Origin: Glandiceps talaboti
Taxonomy: Eukaryota; Hemichordata; Enteropneusta; Spengelidae
Direction: 5' to 3'
Assembly (NCBI RefSeq): GCF_964340395.1
Contig: NC_135551.1
Coordinates: 8,413,379 to 8,477,378 of the forward strand
DNA: 64,000 nucleotides
The stretch's first letter is position 1; the number at the start of each line of letters is the position of its first letter. The notes below the pieces were generated by a model. It saw only the letters and a list, made by a program, of their open reading frames with translations. It made no database searches and was not told the DNA's origin. Below are positions 31,311-42,957 of the stretch, piece after piece. A program made the translations under genes and the position numbers.

Positions 31311-32345
31311 TATACTTTGATGGGCAAATTTAATTTTTAAACAGGATTGTTTCCATACATTGTCTCCCTTCTTGAAGCTAAGACAGAAGAATAGGCCTAA
31401 GCCAGCGGATGTTGCCAAGACATTTGTCAACAAAGATGACCAACCACAAAGCTTTAGTGTTCAGAAGTTTCCAGTCAATGGTAAATACACTCTTTTTTTC
31501 TATTTATACACACTGTTAAAATATGTATTTTGAGGTAAACTGCCTCAACATCCCATAAATTTGACTTTTCATATCATTCGTAAGTATGAAAGTATATCCA
31601 ATAAAACGAAGAAGGGTTGGAATGGGCTTTAGTAGTATTATAATAGTGTTTTTGGAAAACATAATATTTTGGCAGGTGAAGATACAAAAGATATGTTTCT
31701 GTAAACCATGTTAACATAATTTTTGGTACACAGCAAAGTATTAAGAAAACAAAAATCATGGTGTGTAGACGTCAGATAGATCCAGTCAGCAGATAAGTCT
31801 CGCATTTTCATAAATAAATAAATCCTTCACACGTGGGCAGTCCATTCTTGTATTAAACACAATTTTTATCTAGTAGTAAACTTGTGCGTGCGACCAATTA
31901 CAATTCATTAGTTCATGTGATTACTATTATCCAATGGTGTTGGGGCTGGAGTCTTATAAAACACCCCTGATATGTACAACTATTTAGATGGTGACTGGGT
32001 TTAAGAGCTAACAGTGATAATAAAGTTACATCTCATTCACCGAGAAGTTCTGTGTAATTGCCTGTATCTAGTGAGTGTAGTGTCGAGAGGTTGGTCGTAC
32101 GATCCAATTTAAAATGAATTTGCATTTCAAACAGGGTGCAATTTTAAAACTTAGACTTGTTTTTTTATCTATCATTTTAGGAAGAGGTGTTGATGCAAAG
32201 ATGAATTTTCAAAGAGGGTACTTCCTCCTACATTATTCAGAAAACCTAATTTATGGAGAAGAGGGTGAAAAGCTTGAGGAGTTATGCCAGTCTGGATATT
32301 GGTTCTTTTTCATGTTTGAAAAAACATAAGATGTGGTGAGTATTA
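31311..32345. other. intergenic DNA
   Basis: No firm gene. A stretch at about 31370-31483 reads LRQKNRPKPADVAKTFVNKD and ends before GTAAAT, so it could be a small exon or relic, but no family is recognised. Otherwise AT-rich. Confidence 0.4.
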
Positions 32346-32862
32346 CTGCTAACATGACCACCAAACAAAAGCGTGATTTTTATGTTGACTGTACCAAGGA
32401 AGCCAAAGAGTAACTTGATACTGACAACTTAACTGACAATAATGAGCCTTGTTTTGCAGATCTGCATAAAGTTCATTACATTTTTTATTTTGCACAAAGT
32501 GTTTTAATTCCCCACCTCTCCAATCAAATAAGTCCATTTTATTTTTGTCTCTCAGGAAAATTCATGTATTCTGAATAAACAATGAAGGTCCTTCGTAACA
32601 AGTTAACTATCTGCTTGCTGAAAATCAAATAAAAGGTATTGATGGGACTAAATCTCATGGGCCAAATACGGTTGTTTCTATGCTGCACCATTATCTTGGC
32701 AAATATAGTTATGGTGAGAAAGGTGCAGTATTCCATGCTGACAATTGTCCAGGCCAGAACAAAAACTTAACCACAATTCACTATCTTCTTTGGAGGTGTG
32801 CTGTCGGCATCGATGGAAATGTCACGCTGGCCTTCATGGAAGTTGGACACACTAAATGTATT
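32346..32862 (+). pseudogene. DDE-like transposon protein relic (HADNCxGQNKN family)
   Basis: Fragments include TTKQKRDFYVDCTKEAKE, then a frame-shifted stretch around ADLHKVHYIF, then FHADNCPGQNKNLTTIHYLLW and FMEVGHTK. The HxDNCxGQNKN and GHTK blocks are hallmarks of an uncharacterised DDE-type family frequent in cnidarian and invertebrate genomes. Similarity stops after GHTK at about 32860, where a TTAA (32861-32864) is followed within 40 bp by the piggyBac-like start codon. TTAA is the piggyBac target, so the piggyBac may have inserted here. The C-terminal part of the relic was not found. Confidence 0.5.
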
Positions 32863-32903
32863 AACGACGACTCCGATTTACAGCGTAAATATTGACTTTA
32901 AAG

Positions 32904-35515
32904 ATGGCTGAAGCAGTAAACTTCGATGAAGACGGCCGAGAAGACATGGATTTAGGTAATCTTTATGACATTTTCATTGATGAAAATATTGGTAACACAT
33001 TTCCATCAATGGAAATGTCATCACGGGACGGTGACAGCAACCAACCTGACTTAGACGACGACATCAACAATGACGAGTTCGACGTAGGTGTTGACGGGTT
33101 TCTGAACATGGACGATCCCCCCCCCCCTGACATACAGGCACTTTTTCTTGAGGACAGAGAATGACAAAGACTATGTTTTTTTTTGGTAATCCACAAGAAA
33201 TTCTACTTTACCTGATTTGCAGTGAGACGAGGCGACAAGACCGACACGAACAGACCCACAAGGCGACAGAGCGGTTGATTATTTCTCTATGTTTTTTACC
33301 GACGAACTGTTTGAACGGACCCGACTATGGATCAACACCAACGCAAGATGAAAGATGAATGGGACCCAGACAACAAAAAGGAACAGTGGACTGACATCGA
33401 CGACATTGATGAGTTGAAGGCTTTTTTTGCTTGATTTTTATTGAGGTTATTTGGAATTGCCACATAGAGGAGTTGTGGAACACACAGAGGGGATTTTCTT
33501 TTTTTGATTTGCCTGGTGTACGCACGGTTTTCTCTCGCACTAGATTTACTCAGCTCCTCCGATATCTGCAATTCTGCGATGAAGACGAACAGCAACACAC
33601 CCAAGGCCACCGTGATAATCTACGCAAAATCCGACCACTGCTAAATTACATCAGGCGAAAATTTCTGGAAGAGTACACCCCATCCCAAGAGGTTTCCGTT
33701 GACGAGTGTATGGTACCCTGCAAGGACAGGCTAGGTATACGGCAGTACGAGAAAGACAAACCGGTGAAATGGGGAATCAAGGTAGGATGATAATTTTGAT
33801 ATCTGAACTTGTTCGAACTTGTTGTAATTTATTTTTTGTATTTGTCAGTTTTTTTAGTTCATTTTTTTATATTTATATAAATTATGAATTTGGTAATGCT
33901 ATGAATTATTTACCACAAATCTTGTGTTTGTTATAAATATTTATAATGTATTATACATAGTTTTGTTTTTCATTTTATTTTATTTACATATAGATTGTAC
34001 TAGTTGTAAATGCATGCATGTGAATTTTGCAATTACAACAATGTAAGTATTCAAAATTATTTTAACTTTATTAAAGTGTATTTTTATTTTATCTAGAGTT
34101 GTGATAGATTAGTCAGATCAACATGTTGTTTATACATGTTGATTATTTGTCATTTATACTAAATATAGTTATAGTTATACATATTTATATTAAATTTATG
34201 TAAATATAACATGTATGCATGCTTATAGTCAATACGTTTCAATATTTTGCATAGTGTAATTAACAATACATTTGTTTCTCAACTGAGATCTATATATCTA
34301 GTACTTTCATCTAATTATTTTATTCAAGTAAAGATTGAAAAAAAACCTCAGAAACTTGAGTAAGTCTACTGATTGACCGGTATGTATTTAATAATGTAGC
34401 TGTCACTTCCTTCACATTATATTATACAGTCAATAATACTGTGAAATCTGTGGTAATGGTTTTTACCTATTGTGCAACTTATTCATATTTTCCTGTCAAT
34501 ATTAATTGTAGGTTTGGATGTTAGCGGAAAGTTCGACGGGATACAACTACAACTTTGAAGTGTACAGTACTGTGGTCGTAACGAGGTGGTCCAGAAGTAT
34601 CCATCCATGGGTTTGTCATCACGTGTTGTTTTGCAGATAACTGAACCCCTTGCCAACAAAGGTTATCACATTTATATTGACAGGTTCTACACCAGTCCCA
34701 TCTTCCTCTATGCTCTCCAGCTGAGACAACTGTATGCTGCTGGAACCATCATGCCAAACCGCAAGGGTTTTCCTCAAGAACTGAAGAGGGAGAAGAAGGA
34801 AATGGCGAGAGGGGATTACATCTGGAAGATGGAAGCGACAACTGGCATGGTAGCGACTGTGTGGAGGGATAATGGCCCAGTATACTATCTAAGCACTATC
34901 CATGTGCTAGAAGTAAATGGAATTGTAGTTAGTCGTACTGGGAAGACCGGGAATTCTGTTGAAGTGTCTGCAACCCCTGTTGCGTTTGATTACAATCAAC
35001 ATATGGGGGAGTAGATCACAACGACAGGATGACCGTGTTGAATACCTTGAGTCGGAAGACCTACCATTGGTATTTACGACTGGTACGGAAGTGTATCATG
35101 TGGGCTGCATTCAATGGCTATATCATCGAGGGCCATTTTATTCGCCACAACAGGGAGGGAAAGAGGAAGGGGGACTACATGCAATTCATCAAGGACCTAA
35201 GGCATCAGTTGGTAGGTGATTTTACACCCCATAGGAAGGTAGCAACACAGCAAAGCACCTGCACACGCCCACTCCGTCTGATGGCTGACGACCATAATCC
35301 GGAGGTTGGAGAGATTAGATATCATCTGTGTGCGCTGTGTGTTACAGGAAGTACAAGAATTTCAGTGATAATCATCCAACTGTTTCCTACAAGGACATTC
35401 TATTCAAGAAGTGAAGACATCATTCAAATGTACAGCTTGCGATGTGTACTTGTGTGTGAAGAAGGGTTCCACCTTTTGGATGGATTACCATCGCAAAGTA
35501 GAGTACTGGCGATAA
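32904..35515 (+). pseudogene. piggyBac transposase gene with one intron, inactivated
   Basis: Acidic N-terminus from ATG 32904 (MAEAVNFDEDG). A frame-shifted block (EWDPDNKKEQWTDID) leads to the DDE domain: RFTQLLRYLQFC, RDNLRKIRPLLNYIRRKF, and SVDEC with the first catalytic Asp, up to KPVKWGIK. A canonical intron (GTAGGA at 33782 to TTGTAG at 34511, 730 bp) then splits the gene between GIK and VWMLAESSTGYNYNF. The second Asp is in YIDRFYTS. The third, in DHNDRM near 35020, is after a one-base loss that creates an early stop at 35012-35014. The C-terminal Cys domain (CALC..., FKCTACDVYLC in another frame) and YHRKVEYWR end at TAA 35513-35515, with one more frame lesion near 35410. Clear family, not functional. 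Confidence 0.85.
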
Positions 35516-35714
35516 GATGTGTAATACGAATAACATGTGAATGTTTATTTGCAGATGTTCTTTACCATAATCCTCGCAAGAGATAGTTGTATCACTGTGT
35601 GTGTGTGGTTTCCTGTTGCCTCCCTACAGAAGAACATGCCTACAATATTGCCATATTTTGATTTCTATTGTATTGCATATATTGTTCATGTATTTTAGGG
35701 ACCGGTCAGTTTCT

Positions 35715-35860
35715 CCAGCCTGGGGGGGGGGGGGGATTCTTAAATCGGGCCGACAAAAAGTCACTGACCCCCCCCCCCCCCTATCTGTAAAACCAAAAAC
35801 AGGCTGACCCCCCCTATCACTTAATTCTAAAACATGATGACCCCCCCCCCCCAATATATA
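35715..35860. repeat. G-run and C-run cluster
   Basis: A G homopolymer at about 35721-35734 and C runs near 35768-35781, 35806 and 35841-35852, the C runs each preceded by TGA (TGACCCCCCC). The layout allows G-quadruplex or G-C foldback structure and is also prone to assembly error. Confidence 0.8.
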
Positions 35861-35984
35861 ATATTCGCATGACAGGTATTTTTTTTATCGTGACTCAGTG
35901 TGGACTGCGTGACTGTCTTGCATCTACTTTATAAGATCCCGGGTTAGCACTATCATATTTATAATTATTGACTACACAAGGTAA

Positions 35985-36850
35985 ATATATTCGAAAAGGA
36001 GTTTAATAGCATCTTGGCAGTGAAAGGTAAGAAAGCTTGAGAAGGGAATATGTACATCTGTTATGGGGGGGGGGGGTCCTAGGGGGGCTCCCCCTAGAAG
36101 CCCAGGAGGTTTTTAACTCTGAAAAGTCAATTTTGAGACTATTCAGACATTTTCAGAAAATAATTTCCAAGGTTTACAAGACAGCACCAACATGTAAAAT
36201 GCAACTACATAAGGTTGAAATAGTTTTGAAATATACTTTGATAGCATCTTGACAGTAAGAGGGGAAGAGCTTGAGACTGGGATATGACCACCTCATGTGG
36301 GGTCTCCCTCTAGAAACCCTGGAGGATTTTTACTCTTAAAACCAATATTTAGGCTATTCAGACCCCTTCAAGCAATAACTTAATCCATGCTTTACAAGAT
36401 AGCAAGTATCAGAAACTATTCTTTATAACTTACACTAAGGGTTGAAATATATTCTTAAAAAGTTTAAATGGCATCATTATATACATGTACTAAAGGTCAG
36501 TACATCTATAATGGTAGTATCATTGGTAGGGGAGATTTGGAGTTTAAGGCAATTTTAGACTATCTTGGCAAACGTTTCAGATCTTGAAAAGACAATATCA
36601 TATCAAATTAGAATAGGGTGAACATATTTAAGAAAAGTTTAATACCATTATGACAGTAAAAAGGTTGTTGGTGCATCTGATTGTTGGTTGAATGTATGAG
36701 TGACCTCTGGGGGTGAGGGAGTCCTTGGGGTTTTTCCCCTGGCAGCTCTGGAGTTTTTTGCTTGAGATACTAAGGCAGTGTTTAGGTTATTCACAACCTT
36801 TGAGGTAATATTTCCAAGCTTCGAAAAGCTAACGTAAAACGTTTTTAAAT
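35985..36850 (+). repeat. four diverged tandem units of about 220-245 bp
   Basis: Recurring words in order are AGTTTAATAGCATCTTG(G)CAGT, GAGCTTGAGA, a G/C-rich block with CCCCTAGAAGCCC or CCTCTAGAAACCC, CTATTCAGAC and TTTACAAGA. Units begin near 36000, 36230, 36465 and 36625. They are strongly diverged, hence old. Not coding. Confidence 0.55.
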
Positions 36851-37280
36851 GAGTTTCTCATATCACACGTAACATTAGTATATATGGGCATTAATATTAC
36901 ATGTATAATAAAGTCACCGGTATGTTAGAGAACTTTAGGTTGTCATACCTAGTGTATAATAGTAACTGGAATCTGATGAGATGTGGTGATTTGTAGTGTC
37001 AATAACATGACGAGTAGAACAATTTAGATTAACTTCATTTATAAACTATCTATGAAAATTACCATTACGAAACCTTCAAGTTCACTTTTACCGCAAACTG
37101 CAATATAAGCGAAGCATTGATTGTGAAACAGCCAAGCATTTACATGACATGTTCTGTAACTAGTTTGTTCTGTCTGTTGCGGGGGAGGGGGGGGGGCTAC
37201 TAACATTTTCACTTGCCTATTTTGCAGGTCGACTCAAGATTTCAAGCTACTGTCAGAGGACATCAGCGTCTACGCACTTA

Positions 37281-37361
37281 GTGTTGCCTTTTTTTTACTT
37301 GATCTAAACACAAACTTGCACATATTGAAGTTTGTGTTTAGATCAAAAGTTTATGCAACAC
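37281..37361. other. 81-bp hairpin with a 17-bp perfect stem
   Basis: GATCTAAACACAAACTT (37301-37317) pairs with AAGTTTGTGTTTAGATC (37328-37344) across a 10-base loop. The outer GTGTTGC (37281) pairs with GCAACAC (37355-37361) after an internal loop. Size and shape are like a miRNA precursor, but the ends of a small inverted-repeat element would look the same. Confidence 0.6.
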
Positions 37362-37857
37362 ATTAAATTTCCAACACATGAATTTTTATTTGAATTTTCT
37401 TTGTCTTTATATAAAATGTATTCTGACTTTCTCATGTACTTTATTATTATTAACATGGAAACTTGTACTATTTGAACATTTTCAAATGTACTTTATCACC
37501 ATTTATTTGTTGTTTATCATTCCAAATATGGCCGCTACCTTATAAGGATGAATCGAGTACACAGGGGCACGTATCATTGCCCAGATTGAAATATATATCA
37601 TATGAATCCTGCTGCTAAAAATGTATCAATCTCTATTCTGCTAGTAGAAAGAACAATGAAGGGTGGGTGGACCTCTTCTTCCTTTTACAATGCATGAGTG
37701 CTGTATAAAATCCTCTGTATGTCAAATGCAAGTCAAGTGACGTAACCGTCAAATGTTCACTGCTGATTGGCTGAGAAAGAGGCGTTGGCTAATAGCATCG
37801 TCTGACCTCTGCATTTCAAAATCAGAAGCACTTCCCCCATCACTAAACCCGGAACCA

Positions 37858-37890
37858 TGGATCACCAAAAGTTCTCAACAGCTTCCTGGT
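37858..37890 (+). other. possible first coding exon
   Basis: ACCATGG is a strong start context and reads MDHQKFSTAS up to CCTG|GTGAGT, a strong donor. No matching downstream exon was recognised, so the assignment is tentative. Confidence 0.25.
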
Positions 37891-39265
37891 GAGTCTACTT
37901 GTACGATTTCCAATACAACTGCATCTTTATTGTGTTAAACTGTCAATCTATGTATTGAAAACCAACAGAACACAACAACACTGAATTTACACATCAAGTC
38001 ACATTGATTAATTGTATGTCTGGTTTCACTTTCTTTGTTCACTTTTAATACCATGTCTCAGTATTAACGTATGCTGTCGTGATTGATCAAAACGAACACC
38101 ACTGGTATTCGTAGCTTTTGGGCATGTACCTTGTCCTGCGGCATTTGACCTTTCGTGACTTTGTGTAGGCTCATCAGCAACACTTTGATCGGATGATTTT
38201 TGTTTAACTGAAAAATATTTCAAAATAGATTGTTTCGACTCGACCTCCTGGGACATGAACTCGGCTAATGACCGTCGGTCATTTCTGTATTTGGCATGCC
38301 ACACTTCGTTGCGCTTTCCTGCACATCGGCCCGGGATTTGCCCTTTTTTTTTTTTTGATAGTTAACTCCCAAATCTTGTTTGTTAGTTTCTGAAAGTCGT
38401 TCGAAGGGCATTCATAAATGTCCATTGTGTGAGGAGAATATATATGGACCAGAAAATTATACGACAAATGTAACTCACCATCCAAACCACTCGTGTCTCG
38501 AGGCGACGCCAACTGAAATGTGCGTACGCACACTCTGGATACCCACCTCGTTCCCAGATACCTATTTTGCAGCAAATTTGAAAGCTGAACGGCGTACCAC
38601 TGATAAATCGGACCGAGTGTACGCAGTGTTATAGGTAAAAGCAGTCTTGAAATCGTACTAAATTTGCCAAGTATGACGTTAAATCATTTTTGAAGGTTGA
38701 GAAATTAATTTGGCCACCCCCCCCCCCAACTAAAATAATTAAGTTTTTTTGTAAACATCGATCTTTTGACGTCGCCCCTTTAGTCTAGATTATTTATTCC
38801 ATTTTTAGGTATTTTATATCCACTGGGAGAGTTTTCTTGTGCGTTATATATTTGCATATTTGATATTGCAACGTTGTAGATATTGCATTTAGATTAGAGC
38901 GAAGAAAGTAACGATAAGTGTTTCCTACAACGTTCGCATTTAGCCTGTCGTTTTAGTTCATTTCTTGTGTGCTCTATTAAATAATAAAAATAATAATAAT
39001 AATAATAATAATAATATTTCGTGTGCTGAGCGTGAACTTAGCCAATTATATTTATAATCACAAATGAGAAAAGACGAAACATCACAAATGTGAGATCTTG
39101 CAATTTCTATGTGTAAAATGTGCAGTTTTCTTATTGTTTCTATGTTGTGCCAGTGAACACAAGCACGAATACGGTGGTATTTGCTGAGTAAATGCATTTC
39201 TCAAGATAATAGAATTATTTGTTATTTTGATAGATACAAACAGAATGAACATTGTTGGCAGACGG
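37891..39265. other. region without recognised genes
   Basis: Overlapping open frames exist on both strands (about 38026-38634) but none shows a family motif. There is a T homopolymer near 38344, a C run near 38717 and a (TAA)n array at about 38988-39017. Confidence 0.4.
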
Positions 39266-39600
39266 CAAACGTTTCATGGGATAATGAAGAATGGACATCA
39301 CATCTGCGTCTGAGCAAGGCATCATTTGAATATTACAACAGCACATACTGAAGAAACACAGATCCACAGGGCAACATTTGACACCAAGTGAACGTTTAGC
39401 TGTCACATTATGGTTTCTGGAGACCATCCTACGTGAATGTCTGGTCCGAAAGGACCGCATTTTAGAGTCGCTACGCGCCAAGTCTTTCGACAGCAATTCA
39501 ACGCGGAGTTTGGCGATATATGAAGACGTGGAAGGCACGATAACATCATCAGCCGATGCTTAATGCGGCCAAATACGTCTTCCTCCATAGACTCCAACAG
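39266..39600 (+). pseudogene. PIF/Harbinger-type transposase fragment
   Basis: WTSHLRLSKASFEYYNS followed in another frame by LTPSERLAVTLWFLET resembles the N-terminal part of Harbinger DDE transposases (RMSKxTFxYL ... PxxRLAVTLRFLAT). Stops and at least two frame changes occur within 350 bp. Confidence 0.5.
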
Positions 39601-39864
39601 CTAGAAGACATGCCAAGCTCCGATGGCGATGTTAGTGACGCTACCGTAAGCATTGCTCAAACACGACCTTTTTATTCTCGTGCAGTTTTCAGAGAATCTC
39701 CCGTGTTTTTATTTCATTCATCTCGAATACGCAGTTTCATTGTTTTTGTCATCTATTCAACTGTCGTGATTTCTAAATCAAAGTATCGTAGGTCTGCTGC
39801 TCAGACGTGAACGGATTTCGCTACTTTAGTCGGTCGTCTGTGTGCAGGTGCTAGGTGGGGTTAC

Positions 39865-40396
39865 GTGTTTTATTGTATCAGAGTGAATGGTTTCAAATTA
39901 GACAATCAAAGCAAGCAATTTACCGCTCAAAACGTTAGTGACACGTGCGTAAATAAGACCTGTGTTTCGCGTTGGCTAGTTCATTCGTTTGTCATGATGG
40001 CGACAGCTCCAAAGGGAAATAGTGTCCAGCTAGCGACATTTTTAAAATTGTCTGTGGGCGATACAATCGGGTATCGTGTTGATAATTCAGAAAATGGCAG
40101 GCAAATGGTCACTGAAAATTACTGCAAAGTTTGTGCAAATTTATTGATAAATGGTAGACTCCACGATCAGGGGCCAGGTAAAAGCGATGTACAAATCTAC
40201 GCAACCGGTACAAACTCTGACTAAAGTTCAACATCAGGAGGCATTTGTCAACAAGGCCATTCAACTATCGATGCATCCAAAAAAAATAAAATTTAACTTG
40301 CCAAAGAAGTGTTTTACTAAGTGGCAAAACAACAACAAAGTGACATGTGTGAGAGCTGGTGGAAAACTTAAAATCAATAATACGGCTAGATATTAG
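39865..40396 (+). pseudogene. uncharacterised ORF remnant with a Cys pair
   Basis: The frame to 40224 reads FLKLSVGDTIGYRV ... YCKVCANLLINGRL ... DVQIYATGTN, suggesting a small zinc-binding segment (CxxC with no clear partner), and an overlapping frame (40151-40396) continues with Lys-rich sequence. It may be one old coding region with a frameshift. I do not recognise the family. Confidence 0.3.
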
Positions 40397-41431
40397 AGCT
40401 ACACCTGAACATCTCAAAGCAATAAATGAAAACCTACAGAAAGAAAAAAGAGGAGTCATCAGACCTGCGCAAAAGACAACAGAGCAAACAGATATACATT
40501 TTTTGTCTATGTAATCCTGGTATGTATGTGGTTGGAGCACAGAATGAACATTTATATGTAGGAGATAATGTAGACACAGACGTGAGAATGAAACAGCACA
40601 TGTACAGTTTCTCCAAAGGAAAAGTAAAAAATTCAATTCTATGGCCCTCTAGACAGCACAATTGAAAAATTGAAATTGTGTGTGTGTGTGAGAGTGTATG
40701 CATGGGGGGGGGGGGGGCTCATGCACACCAAGTAGCATCTGACGTACAACCCAAAAAGACAAACTTAGGATTTACAACAAGACCAAAAGAGTACAGATGA
40801 ACCTCATGATGAGCTTTTAAGAACATCAGCTTGGCTATTTTCTCATTTTCTATACCATAATTTGACGTCACTGGCAAAAAAAGGTTTAGTCTGAAATAAA
40901 ACTTTATACAAATTTGTATGTTTGTATGCCTTTCCATTCATAATTCGCCCAAACCTTGACGCTGAGTCGCTGTGACCTCTCTCCAAACTACTTTTGACTA
41001 TTTGATTGTCCTACAGTTAATACTTTTTGTCTATGTCTGCAGCCTCCTGCTGTGACATTTAAAGCTCATCCCAGTCATATGAGGGTCAAAGGTATCGATT
41101 TGAATAGAAGGGTTTGGGAATGTGATGTCACCATATGCTTGAGAGGACTGCCTAAACAATACAAAAACGTACTCGACACATGTAAATATTCTGACATTTC
41201 TTTTCGATTTTCAGGGATTGGGCTGATTGATATGTGTCTCACAGTTGAAAATGAACAACTTAAAGTAACAGCTAGGGAAGTCAACCCTGAAAATGATAAC
41301 ATGTACCAACACCGCAAAGCTTGAAGAAGCACTTATACTATTTATCAGACAACAAGAAAATAAATAACAATTGACAAAGTGAACAACAGCGATGTTAAAA
41401 CTGAAACATCAATAACCTTTAAAACAACAAC
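40397..41431. other. region with one unexplained open frame
   Basis: A frame at 41052-41324 (+) encodes about 90 residues (FKAHPSHMRVKGIDLNRRVW ... CLTVENEQLKV). It is preceded by a possible acceptor TCTGCAG at 41035-41041 and ends in TGA. No family recognised. Also a G homopolymer near 40705. Confidence 0.3.
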
Positions 41432-42415
41432 ATGATTTTGCGTTGTGTTTTTAAAAAGAACTTCAAGGTTATGACTGTTTCAGTAAGATCCAATAGGAAT
41501 ATTGAAATATCTGTAAACTCAGAAGTACTTCTGGGTGAGTGTGGTAGATTTCCACTTTCTAGTGTGTATATGAAGCGATGTATCTCTTACTGGCTGAAAC
41601 TTGTACAAATGAACAATACTCGTTACCCAAGAGCGTGTTACGAAATGTTAAAACATCTAGACTCTGCTGGTAGGACCACATGGGCAACAAAGATAAGAGA
41701 ATTATTATTTAGATACGGTTTCGGGGTTGTTTGGTTTGAACATCAGGTGGGGGACCCAAAAACCTTTTTAAATTTGTTTTGTAAAAGACTACAAGATTGT
41801 TACAGACAAGATTGGTCAGCCTCACTTAATGACTCTCGACGCATGCGCAGTTATGTAAATTTTAAGTCAATGCTTGAACCTGAACTGTACCTCTCATGCG
41901 TTAAAATCATAAAATTTAAATTTGATCTTGCTAAGCTCCGTTGTTCTAGTCACAATTTAGCAATTGAAGTGGGACGCCATTGTAATCCACCAATTCCTGT
42001 TGAACTTAGAGTGTGTCTATATTGTAAAAGACAAGGTTTTACAGTTGTTGAGAATGAATGTCATTTTATATTGTTTTGCCCCTGATATAACGACCATAGA
42101 GTATATTTTATTCCTCAAAGATTTAGAGATCACCCCACGAAAGAAAAATGTTTTTCCTTACTGGCATGCAAGAATGAAGTAGTCCAATACAAACTATCAG
42201 TTTTTGTTCATAAAGCTTTCAACACTCGTACTAGTTTGGTTCAGCAAACATAGATGTATATGTTCTCCCCTGTCATATTTTTACCTTTAAGTATTTTTCC
42301 GTTAATTATTAGTAGAATGATATTCAGTTCTTTGTTCTTTTTCTTCTCTATTGTTATGTAAAATATTTTGTGCGATGGGCCGAGGCCTTAGCATTTGAAA
42401 TAAACTACTACTATA
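41432..42415 (+). pseudogene. 3' end of a second LINE (C-terminal ORF2 region)
   Basis: Residues such as SSVYMKRCISYWLKLVQM, RTTWATKIRELLFRYGFG, DCYRQDWSASL and CLYCKRQGF ... ENECHFILFC are the C-terminal segment, including a CxxC...H...C zinc knuckle, seen in LINE ORF2 of many marine invertebrates. A stop at 42084 breaks the frame, but homologous sequence continues (NDHRVYFIPQRF ... HKAFNTRTSLVQQT) to about 42252 in another frame. The 3' UTR ends in ACTACTACTA near 42405-42414. The 5' part with RT is absent, as in a 5'-truncated insertion. Confidence 0.65.
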
Positions 42416-42777
42416 ATTGAATAGAAATATTGTTGTTGCAAATATGCCCATGGATTCAAAGAAGTACACGTAGAGTTCCCAACGACGATGACGATGTTCG
42501 ATGGTACAAAAATCAAAATACTATGACCAAAGTACACTGACATGCCAATCACAGGGTTACTCAGATTACAGGAAGCGATCAACACACTGAAAGGGTTAGT
42601 TGATACAAGGGGAGCTTATCATAATAATTTCCTCTTTATTTTCTGGTTATTTTTGATGAGGCAATTTGTAATTGGGGTGTGGGAGGTGGTTGATTAGTTT
42701 CTGAAGGATTTGGTTGATTGTGGGCAGTTGGAAAGGGGTGATTAGAGTTATGGTATACATACTAATTGGGGACGAAT

Positions 42778-42957
42778 TGAGAAGCATAGAATTACAACTC
42801 AATATTCTACCATTCGCACCACCAAATGTACAAATGAATGAGGGTGATGTCCTGATGAGAAGGAAGATAGCTAAACATCGAGTACATGTGGAAAGGGCAA
42901 TTCCACGAATAAAGAGATTTAGAATTTTATCAAGGCGAGATGACCTGTACAAGCATT
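42778..42957 (+). pseudogene. DDE_Tnp_4 (Harbinger/ISL2EU) transposase C-terminal fragment
   Basis: LNILPFAPPN...MNEGDVLMRRKIAKHRVHVERAIPRIKRFRIL matches the last catalytic-Glu region (R.HVERAI.RIK.FRIL) of these transposases. Only about 60 residues remain. It could belong to the same dead element as the fragment at 39266-39600, with the LINE inserted between. Confidence 0.6.

Noticed and set aside
38026-38634. Overlapping open frames on both strands, one with a CPLC pair
   Set aside because: No consistent motif, splice context or codon pattern; a chance frame cannot be excluded.
40426-40703. Open frames on both strands near 40.5 kb
   Set aside because: No recognisable motif on either strand; probably non-coding.
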